Source of the DNA: Streptomyces zinciresistens K42
GTDB lineage: Bacteria; Actinomycetota; Actinomycetes; Streptomycetales; Streptomycetaceae
DNA length: 32,656 bases
Reading direction: 5' to 3'
Assembly (NCBI RefSeq): GCF_000225525.1
Contig: NZ_AGBF01000062.1
Span: 1 to 32,656, forward strand
Part shown: positions 7,940 to 15,427 of the stretch, in pieces
How positions within the stretch are numbered: position 1 is the stretch's first letter
How the letters are laid out: each line of letters starts with the position of its first letter
The notes under the pieces: generated by a model
Database searches by the model: none
The model's input: the letters and a program-made list of their open reading frames with translations, nothing else
Told to the model about the DNA's origin: nothing
Made by a program: the position numbers and the translations under genes

Positions 7940-8482
7940 TTGACCTGTTTGCCCACTTTCAACCCGCTTACGGGCTTACTGCCGCCGGGCCGTTACGCGG
8001 CTTCTCTGGATGAGTTGTACACAACGCTCGTCGCATCCACACACTCTGCTGTCCGCAGCGAGATCTGGGAAGAATGGACCACGCACCACAGACTGGTTGA
8101 GGCACAGGTAGGCGAGGTCACACGCATGTGGATGGGAGGGAGCTTCGTGAGCACCAAGCGCGACCCCAGCGATATGGACGTGACCTACCTGGTCAAAGCC
8201 CAGTTCTATGACGATCTTGATCGTGAGACGCTGACGGATCTCGCCGACCTCACCGATGCCGCTTGGTGCGTCGAGCAGGGCATGCGCGTGGACGCCCTGC
8301 TCCTGCGCCTTCCTCAGAGACTGTCCGTCTCCCAGCTGGCACCGAGCCTGTTGGACGAGAAAACGAGCGAGTCCTTCCGAGATCTCGGCCTCTACGATGA
8401 AGTGTGCCAAGCCATCAAGCCCCAGTCGGTCCACTCAGTTCCGAGTGATCTGCGTCGAGGCTACGTCGAGGTGCTTCTATGA
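7940..8482 (+). CDS. nucleotidyltransferase-fold protein (DUF6932-like)
   Basis: A 180-aa soluble protein with a minimal nucleotidyltransferase core. GGS (66-68) is followed ten residues later by the Asp pair D78-M-D80, and a third acidic strand is seen at V117-D118-A. This gives the full GS-x(n)-DxD...D triad expected of an active Mg-dependent transferase. I assign it to the DUF6932-like group from memory of the pattern; no family search was possible. The start is a TTG behind AGGAGG. The stop overlaps the next start (ATGA at 8479-8482), so the two proteins are made together. Codon usage and GC are clearly lower than in neighbours, pointing to horizontal origin. It could modify a protein, a tRNA or a nucleotide; the sequence does not say which. 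Confidence 0.8.
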   Translation: MTCLPTFNPLTGLLPPGRYAASLDELYTTLVASTHSAVRSEIWEEWTTHHRLVEAQVGEVTRMWMGGSFVSTKRDPSDMDVTYLVKAQFYDDLDRETLTDLADLTDAAWCVEQGMRVDALLLRLPQRLSVSQLAPSLLDEKTSESFRDLGLYDEVCQAIKPQSVHSVPSDLRRGYVEVLL

Positions 8483-9465
8483 CACCGCGCGCACCCATGC
8501 CCGACCCATCGGACAAGGATGCCGTCCGTCGTTGGATGAGGCAGATCCGGAACAGTCGCGTTCACGGCCGGCACGAAGCGCCGACTACGCCGGAAGAGTT
8601 CTCCGCGGTCCAGCGCAAGCGACTTCTGCGGTCAGCGGGAGTCCCGCTGCGAGAGATCGAACGGCGTCGGCTCGACGTGGCACTGACCGGGGCTCCAACC
8701 GTGCACCACACAGTGCCTGTGTCCACGCTTGGAGCATTTCTCACGAACCTGCAGGAGTCTGTTTCCGCTGTGGCCCAAGCCGTATGCGGGCGCCCCACTC
8801 GTTCCGCTTCGATCCCACGCGACATCCGCGAGGCCACGGCCCTCAGCGCTGCCGCCACATATCCGTCCTCCTTCGGCGTGGCGATGTACGGACCATCGGC
8901 GGACGAAAGCCAGTACGAACTTTTCAGCGAGCCTTCCGGCCATCTGTACACGATCCTCGATGAAGCAGTCAGCAAGGTGCTCGACATTGTCGACCTGTCG
9001 GAGGGGACTGGCTCCTCCAATGACCTGCTGACCGAGCAGCTGGCCCCACTTGGCCAAAGAGCCATGAAGCACATCGGCTCCCTCACGGCAGGGCTCACGG
9101 AAACCGGCGTGGGCGTACGCGTGACCTGGCAAGGACGCGAAGGAACGGTCAGGCGAAGCGACTGGAGCCCCTCCGGATTGCAGAGAGTTCACCTCCTGTG
9201 CGAAGAGAGCGAATTCACTGAAGCGGAAACAACAACGGTCACCGGCTGGCTGGGCGCCGCCAGCTCATTCCGCGGGAAAGTGGAAATCCGCACTGATGAC
9301 GGCGCAATTATTCGCGCCAGTACTGATGAAGAACTGACGGGACGACTCGACGAGTATTTCAACAAGCGAGTTGAGGCAGAGGTAGAGGTGGAGAAAGTCG
9401 TCTTCACTGGCGGGCGAGAACGCAGACTCTATTCGGTACTGAGCCTCAGGAAGCTGGCAGGGTAA
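8479..9465 (+). CDS. unknown protein, coupled partner of the nucleotidyltransferase
   Basis: A 328-aa protein that I do not recognise. Residues 1-65 are charged and helical, with many Arg and Lys. Residues 70-205 look alpha/beta and begin HHTVPVSTLGAFLTNLQESV, a long amphipathic helix. Residues 210-328 are beta-rich, with alternating hydrophobics (VRVTWQGREG, KVEIRTDDGAIIRA, RLYSVLSLRKL) suggesting a small barrel at the C-terminus. No signal peptide or membrane segment is seen. Its ATG overlaps the upstream stop by four bases. GC falls further towards the 3' end, with codons such as ATT, TAT and GAA in runs, unlike neighbouring genes. It presumably acts with the nucleotidyltransferase as its substrate, inhibitor or effector, which is inference from coupling only. 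Confidence 0.75.
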   Translation: MTPRAPMPDPSDKDAVRRWMRQIRNSRVHGRHEAPTTPEEFSAVQRKRLLRSAGVPLREIERRRLDVALTGAPTVHHTVPVSTLGAFLTNLQESVSAVAQAVCGRPTRSASIPRDIREATALSAAATYPSSFGVAMYGPSADESQYELFSEPSGHLYTILDEAVSKVLDIVDLSEGTGSSNDLLTEQLAPLGQRAMKHIGSLTAGLTETGVGVRVTWQGREGTVRRSDWSPSGLQRVHLLCEESEFTEAETTTVTGWLGAASSFRGKVEIRTDDGAIIRASTDEELTGRLDEYFNKRVEAEVEVEKVVFTGGRERRLYSVLSLRKLAG

Positions 9466-9539
9466 ACAAGGGGCGAGTTCCCGCCTCTCAACGGCGAGCG
9501 TGCTGAGATATCGGCCAGGGGGCCGGACACCGCGACGGC

Positions 9540-9795
9540 TCACCATCGCCCGGGGCCGGGCGGGTATCGCGGCCCGGTTCCGGCGGAGGATGCGGCTGAC
9601 CGCGACGCTGGGCACCGCCGCCCCCGTCACGAGCGCGCCGGGCGGTGGCATCGGCGCCGGGACCGGGACCGGGACCGGGACGGCCGAGGTCGACGGGTGG
9701 CGTCGCCGGACGGCTGGTTCACCGGCTTCCGCGGTGACGTGGCGGCGGCCGCGGCGGGCCCGATTGTCGCAGCCCTGCTACGAGCCACGGGCTGA
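9540..9795 (+). pseudogene. 3' remnant of a penicillin-binding protein gene
   Basis: Two frames together recover the C-terminus of a class B PBP like the intact gene downstream. The first frame (about 9585-9697) reads MRLTATLGTAA and ends TGTAEVDG, parallel to the intact LMAYTAAAGTAA...KTGSAEVDG. After a frame change near 9698-9708 the second frame (9709-9795) reads DGWFTGFRGDVAAA and then AGPIVAALLRATG plus TGA, parallel to NGWFTAYRDDLAAA...AGPIVAALLKAGG. Lesions seen: loss of the KTG lysine, a hexanucleotide expansion just before it, a frameshift, and deletion of roughly ten residues (VVQEGGHGGST in the paralogue). SxxK and SxN are absent, being upstream of the break. No function is expected. 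Confidence 0.8.
9658..9681 (+). repeat. short GGGACC hexanucleotide repeat
   Basis: About 3.5 copies of GGGACC lie exactly where the KTG(T/S) box of the PBP remnant should be. They encode alternating Gly-Thr and have replaced the catalytic lysine codon. Confidence 0.75.
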
Positions 9796-9898
9796 CGTCA
9801 CCCCGGGGTTGACGGGACTCTAGGGTGGGCGCTGTCGTTGTGGGTGAGGGCAGCGGGGCGGCGGGGACCCCTGGGATTCGCGAGGGAAACGGAAAGCA

Positions 9899-11575
9899 GT
9901 GAGCAACAGAAACAGCGTCGCCGAGCGGCGGAAGACCAACCCGGCCGTGCTCGGCGGGATGATCGCCGTGGTGATCGGTGGCGCCGGACTCGGTGTCTGG
10001 GCCCTGTACGGCACAGGAGCGTCGGCCGACAGCCGTTCGCAGACGTCCACCTCCGAGCAGCGGGCGAAGAAGGTGAAGACCGGCCCGCTGTCCGCCGAGG
10101 AGGTCACCGCCGCGGCGCAGACCTTCCTCAGCGCCTGGCAGCGGGGCGAGGTGAGCGCGGCCGCCGCGGCCACGGACGACACCGCGGCCGCCGCGCCCCT
10201 GCTCACCGGCTACGCCAAGGACGCCGGCATCAAGGACGTCACCCTCACCGCCGGCACCCGCGCCGGCGACAAGGTCCCCTTCTCCGTGAAGGCGACGGTG
10301 TCGTACAAGGGCACCGACAAGCCGCTCGCGTACGACAGTTCGCTGACGGTCGTGCGCCGCGAGGCGGACGGCAAGCCGCTGGTGGGATGGGACGCGGCGG
10401 TGCTGCACCCCGCTCTCAAGGAGGGCGACACCCTGGTGACCGGCGCGGCCGGCACGCCGCCGGTCAAGGCGCTCGACCGGGACGGCGGCGAGCTGACCGC
10501 GGAGCGGTACCCGTCCCTCGGCACGGTCCTGGACGGGCTGCGCGCCCGCTACGGCGAGAAGGCCGGCGGCAAGGCGGGCATCGAGCTCCAGGTGGTGCGC
10601 GGCAAGGCGTCCAAGAAGGCCGACCTGGCCGACAAGACGCTGCTGGCGCTGAGCGAGGGCACGCCCGGCGAGGTGCGCACGACGCTGAACCCGGCGCTCC
10701 AGGCCGCCGCCGAGAAGCAGGTGGCGTCCAAGTCGCGGGCCTCGGTGGTCGTACTGCGTCCGTCGACGGGCGAGATCCTGGCCTTCGCGAACTCCTCGCG
10801 CGGTTTCAACGCCGCCTTCCAGGGCTCCCTCGCGCCCGGTTCCACGATGAAGGTCGTCACCGCCTCGATGCTGCTGGAGAAGGGCCTGGCCGGGATCAAC
10901 AAGCAGCATCCCTGCCCGAAGTACTTCAGCTACGGCGGCTGGAAGTTCCAGAACCTGAACAAGTTCGAGATCAAGGGCGGCACGTTCAAGGCGAGCTTCG
11001 CCCGGTCCTGCAACACGGCCTTCATCAGCCAGGCTCCCAAGCTGGACGACAACAGCCTGACCCAGCAGGCCGAGCAGGTGTTCGGGCTGCGGATGGGCAC
11101 GTGGGCCGTCGGCGTCCCCACCTTCGACGGCTCCGTCCCGGTCCAGTCGAACGCGCAGATGGCGGCCTCGCTCATCGGGCAGGGCGGGGTGCGGATGAAC
11201 CCGCTGACCATGGCTTCGGTCTCGGCGACCATCAAGACCGGTACGTTCAAGCAGCCGTACCTGGTGTCACCGGAGGTCGACGGGCGCACGCTCGCCACTG
11301 CCGCGCGGTCCATGTCGGCCGGCACGCTCTCCCAGCTGCGGGAGCTGATGGCGTACACCGCGGCGGCCGGTACGGCGGCCGAGGCGATGGCGGGGGTCTC
11401 CGGCGACGTCGGCGCGAAGACCGGTTCGGCGGAGGTCGACGGGCAGAAGAAGCCCAACGGCTGGTTCACCGCCTACCGCGACGACCTGGCGGCGGCGGGC
11501 GTGGTCCAGGAGGGCGGTCACGGCGGCTCGACGGCGGGCCCGATCGTGGCGGCGCTGCTGAAGGCGGGCGGCTGA
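9899..11575 (+). CDS. penicillin-binding protein, class B transpeptidase with MecA_N-like domain
   Basis: A 558-aa bitopic D,D-transpeptidase that cross-links peptidoglycan outside the membrane. Order: short basic cytoplasmic tail, membrane anchor (about residues 17-38), an NTF2/MecA_N-like domain (about 60-170), a linker or dimerisation region, then the transpeptidase domain from about 270. All three active-site boxes are present: S315-T-M-K318, S370-C-N372 and K507-T-G-S. The start is GTG at 9899 with only a weak GGAAA upstream; a TAGGGT at 9821-9826 could be a -10. It is a close paralogue of the broken PBP just upstream. I recall two consecutive PBP genes here in S. coelicolor, so this should be the second. 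It converges on the SsgA-like gene, fitting a sporulation or division context. Confidence 0.92.
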   Translation: MSNRNSVAERRKTNPAVLGGMIAVVIGGAGLGVWALYGTGASADSRSQTSTSEQRAKKVKTGPLSAEEVTAAAQTFLSAWQRGEVSAAAAATDDTAAAAPLLTGYAKDAGIKDVTLTAGTRAGDKVPFSVKATVSYKGTDKPLAYDSSLTVVRREADGKPLVGWDAAVLHPALKEGDTLVTGAAGTPPVKALDRDGGELTAERYPSLGTVLDGLRARYGEKAGGKAGIELQVVRGKASKKADLADKTLLALSEGTPGEVRTTLNPALQAAAEKQVASKSRASVVVLRPSTGEILAFANSSRGFNAAFQGSLAPGSTMKVVTASMLLEKGLAGINKQHPCPKYFSYGGWKFQNLNKFEIKGGTFKASFARSCNTAFISQAPKLDDNSLTQQAEQVFGLRMGTWAVGVPTFDGSVPVQSNAQMAASLIGQGGVRMNPLTMASVSATIKTGTFKQPYLVSPEVDGRTLATAARSMSAGTLSQLRELMAYTAAAGTAAEAMAGVSGDVGAKTGSAEVDGQKKPNGWFTAYRDDLAAAGVVQEGGHGGSTAGPIVAALLKAGG

Positions 11576-11650
11576 GCGCAGGCCGCCTGAGGTCAGAGCG
11601 CCTGACGTCAAACCGGCTGAGGCGGGGCGGCGGCTCACCGGGAGGCGGCG

Positions 11651-11671
11651 GCTCGCCGGGCCCCGGCGAGC
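11651..11671. terminator. bidirectional hairpin between PBP and SsgA-like gene
   Basis: Perfect 9-bp stem GCTCGCCGG / CCGGCGAGC with a 3-base loop, in the gap between convergent genes. GC-rich hairpins without U-runs are usual for Streptomyces terminators. Confidence 0.55.
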
Positions 11672-11710
11672 GACCCGCTCGGCGGCCGACCCGCTCGGCC
11701 GGTGACAGGC

Positions 11711-12070
11711 TCAGCGGGTGACGGGCTCGGCGGCCAGATAGGTCCGGCGCAGGAACCGCATCAGCGCCTTCGTCTCGAACTGCACGACGGAGACGCCCTG
11801 CGCCGAATGGAACTCCACGACCGCCTGGACCCGGCCGCACGGCCACACCCGTATCTCCCCGGTCCCGGCCGGGGCCCGCAGCCCCTGCTCCAGCAGGGAG
11901 CGCGAGAAGGTCCACTCGTGCGCCTCGTGTCCGGGAAGGCGCACCCGTACGGAACGCGGGTCGGAGTCCGGGTCGTACCGCAGGACCACCGGCACCGCGT
12001 CCTGCTCCTGGAGCAGGAGGTCCGCGTCCGTGACGATATGGGCTCGCGCGTACTGCTCGACTACGGACAT
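11711..12070 (-). CDS. ssgE: SsgA-like sporulation/cell-division protein, probably SsgE
   Basis: A 119-aa protein with the SsgA-like (SALP) fold. The LRYDPDSDPRSVRV stretch (about residues 30-43), the W-T-F-S-R-S-LL segment (about 53-61) and VQFETKALMRFLRRT near the C-terminus are diagnostic. SALPs are actinomycete-specific and steer septum and spore-wall peptidoglycan synthesis and autolysis. I call it SsgE from the remembered position next to the PBP pair in S. coelicolor; the protein alone would only support the family. The ATG at 12070 has GAAGGGG about eight bases upstream. The gene is convergent with the PBP, a plausible functional partner at the septum. Compared with other SALPs it lacks a C-terminal extension. 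Confidence 0.85.
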   Translation of the reverse strand: MSVVEQYARAHIVTDADLLLQEQDAVPVVLRYDPDSDPRSVRVRLPGHEAHEWTFSRSLLEQGLRAPAGTGEIRVWPCGRVQAVVEFHSAQGVSVVQFETKALMRFLRRTYLAAEPVTR

Positions 12071-12390
12071 CGGACGGCCCCTTCACCCTGAGTGACCCGT
12101 GCGGAGGGCGCACCTCCGCTCCCCTTCCAATGTCGCACATCTCCCCGAAAGCGCTCACCGGAGCGGGCTCCTCCCACATGTGCGGGAGGTGAACCCTGCG
12201 CGACAGATAGGGACTCGCTCTTGCGATCGGTTCGCATCAAGCCCCTATCATCCGACGGTGCACCAACCCGGCGGACGACGAGAACGGGCAGGCGAGCGCG
12301 TGAACTCCCCGTCACAACCGGGCACTCCGGCGGCTCGACCCCACCCGGGCACTCCCCGGCCGCACCCACCGCATTGCCTACTGGGCTTAA
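12071..12390. other. intergenic region between divergent ssgE and permease genes
   Basis: No gene is supported. It holds a dyad TTGCGA-N5-TCGCAT (12221-12237) that overlaps a possible -35, with TATCAT at 12246-12251 on the plus strand (19-bp spacer). An open frame of 50 codons (12258-12410) is not convincing. The region upstream of ssgE shows no clear promoter. Confidence 0.4.
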
Positions 12391-12407
12391 TTGCGACTAA
12401 CTTGCAA
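12374..12407 (+). promoter_or_regulatory. Nur-box-like operator over the permease promoter
   Basis: TTGCGA (12391-12396), CTAAC, TTGCAA (12402-12407) matches the published S. coelicolor Nur box tTGCaa-N5-ttGCAA at 11 of 12 arm positions. It covers a candidate -10 TAACTT (12398-12403) with TTGCCT (12374-12379) as -35 and an 18-bp spacer. Nickel-loaded Nur (Fur family) bound here would shut off nickel import. Confidence 0.7.
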
Positions 12408-12410
12408 TAA

Positions 12411-12430
12411 GCCCGCGCGCCTGCGCGGGC
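12411..12430 (+). other. leader hairpin before the nickel permease gene
   Basis: GCCCGCGC and GCGCGGGC form a perfect 8-bp stem around GCCT, immediately after the Nur-like box and 29 bases before the start codon. It lies in the expected 5' leader; a role in RNA stability or attenuation is only possible. Confidence 0.45.
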
Positions 12431-12459
12431 CACGGTTCGCACTCCCCTGACGAGGATCG

Positions 12460-13605
12460 ATGGTCACCAGCGTTGCACCGGAAGTCAGTACCGATCGAGG
12501 TGGCGGACGCCTCCGCTCCGCCTTCAGCCCCGGCGAGTGGCGGTCGATCGGCGCGATGTCCGCCGTCGTCGTCCTGCTCCACGTCGTGGGCTGGGGAGTG
12601 CTGGTCGTCGCGGTGGTGCCCCGCGACTACCAGCTCGGAACCACCGGCGTCTACGGAATCAACGTCGGCCTGACGGCGTACCTGCTCGGCGTGCGGCACG
12701 CCTTCGACGCGGACCACATCGCGTCGATCGACAACACGACCCGCAAGCTCGTCGGCGAAGGCAAGCCGTCGGTCAGCGCCGGTTTCTGGTTCTCCCTCGG
12801 CCACTCCTCGGTCGTCTTCGCCGCGAGCCTGCTGCTGGCCGTCGGCGTCCGCTCGGTGGCGGGCGTCGTTCAGGACGAGGACTCCGGGACCGCGCAGATG
12901 CTCGGCCTGGTCGGCACCATCGTCGCCGGCACCTTCCTGATGCTGATCGGCCTGATGAACCTCGTCGCGGCGGTCGGCATCGCCAAGGTCTTCCGCCGCA
13001 TGCGCGCCGGGGAGTACGACGAGCAGGAACTCGAACGCCACCTCGACAACCGCGGCTTCCTGGCCCGCCTGCTGGCGCGGGCCACCAAGCGGGTCAGCAA
13101 GGCGTGGCACCTCTACCCGGTCGGCCTGCTCATGGGCCTCGGCTTCGACACCGCCAGCCAGGTCGCCCTGCTCGTGCTCGCCGCCGGCTCGGCCGCCTAC
13201 GTCCTGCCGTGGTACGCCATCCTGGTCCTGCCCGTCCTCTTCGCCGCCGGGATGAGCCTCTTCGACACCGCCGACGGCGTCTTCATGTCACGCGCCTACG
13301 CCTGGGCGTTCCTCAAGCCGGTCCGCAAGGTCTTCTACAACCTGACGGTGACCGTGCTGTCCGTCGCGGTCGCCCTGGTCATCGGGCTCCTGGTCCTCGT
13401 CGGACTGATCGTCGACAGGCTCGGCATCGACTCGGGCCCCCTGGCCCTGCTGGCCTCCCTCGACCTGAACTACGTCGGTTTCGCCGTCGTCGGACTCTTC
13501 GTCGTGACGTGGGCCGTCGCCCTGGCCGTCTGGCGCTTCGGCCGTATCGAGGAGAAGTGGTCCACCGACCAGGCACCGCCCGGCCGGGCGTCCGCGGCCG
13601 AGTAG
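12460..13605 (+). CDS. NiCoT-family nickel/cobalt permease (HoxN/HupN/NixA type)
   Basis: A 381-aa, eight-helix secondary transporter that imports Ni2+ and/or Co2+ for metalloenzymes such as urease, hydrogenase and Ni superoxide dismutase. The signature HX4DH in helix II is present (H80-AFDA-D85-H86), followed by FSLGHSSVVF (about 111-120), LGFDTASQV and GMSLFDTADG, which are the other NiCoT motifs. Metal preference cannot be read from these. The ATG at 12460 has GAGG about five bases upstream. It is a single gene under a Nur-like operator, which argues for nickel as the physiological substrate. The C-terminal 20 residues are hydrophilic. A GC-rich inverted repeat follows the stop. Confidence 0.93.
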   Translation: MVTSVAPEVSTDRGGGRLRSAFSPGEWRSIGAMSAVVVLLHVVGWGVLVVAVVPRDYQLGTTGVYGINVGLTAYLLGVRHAFDADHIASIDNTTRKLVGEGKPSVSAGFWFSLGHSSVVFAASLLLAVGVRSVAGVVQDEDSGTAQMLGLVGTIVAGTFLMLIGLMNLVAAVGIAKVFRRMRAGEYDEQELERHLDNRGFLARLLARATKRVSKAWHLYPVGLLMGLGFDTASQVALLVLAAGSAAYVLPWYAILVLPVLFAAGMSLFDTADGVFMSRAYAWAFLKPVRKVFYNLTVTVLSVAVALVIGLLVLVGLIVDRLGIDSGPLALLASLDLNYVGFAVVGLFVVTWAVALAVWRFGRIEEKWSTDQAPPGRASAAE

Positions 13606-14037
13606 CCGCACGCCGGCCCCACGCTCCTACGCCCGGCCGGCACACGGTCGCGGGTCTGCGGCGGGGGCGTGAACCGGTCGGCATCCCGCGGCCGTTGGGC
13701 GTCACCGCTCTGGACCGGCCGCCCGGCAAGGGCGGCGGGCAGGGCAGCCGCACGCCCGTTCGCCGATCCCCGGCGAGGACGTGCCCGCCGCCGACGGCGG
13801 CATGCGGCGAACGCCCCGGCGGCGACGAGGCGACGCGCGCCGGCCGTCCGGTGCCGCCGGCCTCGGCCCCGTGCTCGGCGGCCCAAAGCGGGTGACGTCC
13901 CGGCGGCGGGTCTCGCCCGCGCGGGCCCGGCGAGAGGTCGGCCACACCGCGGAATCGAAGGCCGTCCGGCCATGTTGGACTGGCGGGCGCGGGCGCGGGT
14001 CGCGCGCCGGGCAGTCGGTCGCAGAGGGAGTACGGGC
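13606..14037. other. 432-bp gap without a supported gene
   Basis: All open frames here encode Arg/Pro/Ala-rich sequence without recognisable domains or start signals. The only structure seen is GCCGGCC (13612-13618) / GGCCGGC (13635-13641), a possible terminator of the permease gene. No promoter for the downstream hydrolase is clear. Confidence 0.5.
13612..13641 (+). terminator. possible terminator of the nickel permease gene
   Basis: A 7-bp perfect inverted repeat with a 16-base loop, starting seven bases after the stop codon. It has no T-run and is weak. Confidence 0.35.
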
Positions 14038-15198
14038 GTGGACGTGAACGGCACAGTGGCCGAGGGCTTCGAGCCGGTCCGGGAGGCGTTCGCCCGGAAC
14101 TTCGCCGCCCTCGGGGAGCGCGGCGCCGCCGTCGCCGTGTACCGCGACGGACGCAAGGTCGTCGATCTGTGGGGCGGCACGAGGGACGTCGACGGCACGG
14201 GCCCCTGGCAGCGGGGCACCGCGCAGGTCGTGCGCTCGGCGACCAAGGGCGTCGCCGCGGCCGTGGCCCTGATGCTGCACGAGCGCGGCCGGCTGGACCT
14301 GGACGCGCCGGTGGCGGCGTACTGGCCGGAGTTCAAAGCCCACGGCAAGGAGCGGCTGCTGGTGCGGCACGTGCTGGGCCACCGGGCCGGAGTGCCCGTC
14401 CTGGACCGCCCGCTCACGCCGCGGGAGGCACTGGACCCGCACCGCGGGCCCGCCGCGGTGGCCGCGCAGGCTCCCGTCTGGGAGCCCGGCACCGACCACG
14501 GCTACCACGCCCTGACCTACGGCTGGCTGCTGGACGAGCTGGTGCGGCGGGTGACGGGCCGCTGGACCGGCGAGTGGCTCGCGGCGGAGGTCGCCGGTCC
14601 GCTCGGCCTGGACCTGTGGCTCGGGCTGCCGCCCGAGCGGGCGGACCGGGTGGGGCGCAGCGGCCGGGTCGAGGGACCGGAGCCGGCGGGCGCCCTGCGC
14701 GCGCGCCCCAAGCGCTCGGTCAGCGAGGCGTACCGGGACACGGACTCCCTCACGCGCCGCGCGTTCGCCGCCATCACGCCCTTCCCGGACCAGAACGACC
14801 CCTCCTGCCGGGCCGCCGCCCTGCCCGCGACCAACGGCATCGCCACCGCCGACGCGCTGGCCCGCTTCTACGCGGCGCTGATCGGCGAGGTCGACGGCGT
14901 ACGGCTGCTCGCTCCGGCGACGGTGGAGCTGGCGCGCGCCGAGGAGTCGGCGGGGCCGGACCGCGTCCTGGTCGTCTCCACCCGCTTCGGCCTCGGCTAC
15001 ATGCTGCACGGCACCGCGTCCCCGCTGCTGGGGCCGGGCTCCTTCGGGCACCCGGGGCGCGGCGGCTCCCTCGGGTTCGCCGACCCTGAGGCGCGGATCG
15101 CGTTCGGCTATGTGACGAACGGCTTCCGCAAGACGGTCACGGCGGACCCGAGGGCGCAGGCGCTGGTCAGAGCGGTGCGCACGGCCATCGGCGGCTGA
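14038..15198 (+). CDS. serine hydrolase of the beta-lactamase/esterase family
   Basis: A 386-aa class-C-like serine hydrolase (PF00144 type), probably an esterase and not a true beta-lactamase. The nucleophile motif is S67-A-T-K70. The catalytic tyrosine is in HGYHALTYGW (about residues 155-164), and the third element is FGHPGRGGS near 340. No signal peptide is seen, so it is probably cytoplasmic, as in EstB-like enzymes. The frame is open further upstream, but the GTG at 14038 with AGAGGGAG seven bases before it is the best start; the upstream extension is Arg-rich and unlike protein. It stands alone and is convergent with the DUF1876 gene. Substrate is unknown. Confidence 0.88.
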   Translation: MDVNGTVAEGFEPVREAFARNFAALGERGAAVAVYRDGRKVVDLWGGTRDVDGTGPWQRGTAQVVRSATKGVAAAVALMLHERGRLDLDAPVAAYWPEFKAHGKERLLVRHVLGHRAGVPVLDRPLTPREALDPHRGPAAVAAQAPVWEPGTDHGYHALTYGWLLDELVRRVTGRWTGEWLAAEVAGPLGLDLWLGLPPERADRVGRSGRVEGPEPAGALRARPKRSVSEAYRDTDSLTRRAFAAITPFPDQNDPSCRAAALPATNGIATADALARFYAALIGEVDGVRLLAPATVELARAEESAGPDRVLVVSTRFGLGYMLHGTASPLLGPGSFGHPGRGGSLGFADPEARIAFGYVTNGFRKTVTADPRAQALVRAVRTAIGG

Positions 15199-15224
15199 CG
15201 GCCGACGGCGCCCCGGACCGGGGT

Positions 15225-15414
15225 CCGGACGTGGGCCGGGGGCCGGACGTGAACCACCGGGGTCCGGACATGGCCCGGGTCCGGACGTGGGCCGGGGGCC
15301 GGACGTGGGCCCAGGTCCGGACGTGGGCCGGAGGCCGGACGTGGCCGGGGGTAGGCCAAGGGTAGGCCGGGGGCCGGGGGTAGGCCGGGGGCCGGGGGTA
15401 GGCCGGGGGCCGGG
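15225..15414. repeat. 18-bp minisatellite between convergent genes
   Basis: CCGGAC anchors begin at 15225, 15243, 15264, 15281, 15299, 15317 and 15335, so the period is 18 with two slips. The array then drifts to GGTAGGCCGGGGGCCGGG, present as three exact copies at 15361-15414. In total about ten copies lie in non-coding DNA between stop codons. No palindromic or CRISPR-like spacer structure is seen. Confidence 0.85.
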
Positions 15415-15427
15415 GGTGGACCGCGGT

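Noticed and set aside
8548..8566. RNSRVH in the islet's second protein resembles the R-x4-H motif of HEPN ribonucleases, which would make an MNT-HEPN pair.
   Set aside because: It lies at residues 24-29, before any room for the HEPN helical bundle, and the rest of the protein is alpha/beta and beta-rich. Probably coincidence, though worth checking by structure prediction.
12258..12410. 50-codon open frame ending at the Nur-like box, a possible leader peptide of the nickel permease.
   Set aside because: Pro/Arg-rich with no ribosome binding site, and the stop overlapping the operator is probably chance.
12071..12459. Cobalamin riboswitch before the Ni/Co permease.
   Set aside because: No B12-box-like sequence seen, and the Nur-like operator gives a better explanation.
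15225..15414. Regular repeats that could be taken for a CRISPR array.
   Set aside because: Contiguous 18-bp tandem units with no unique spacers and no cas genes nearby.
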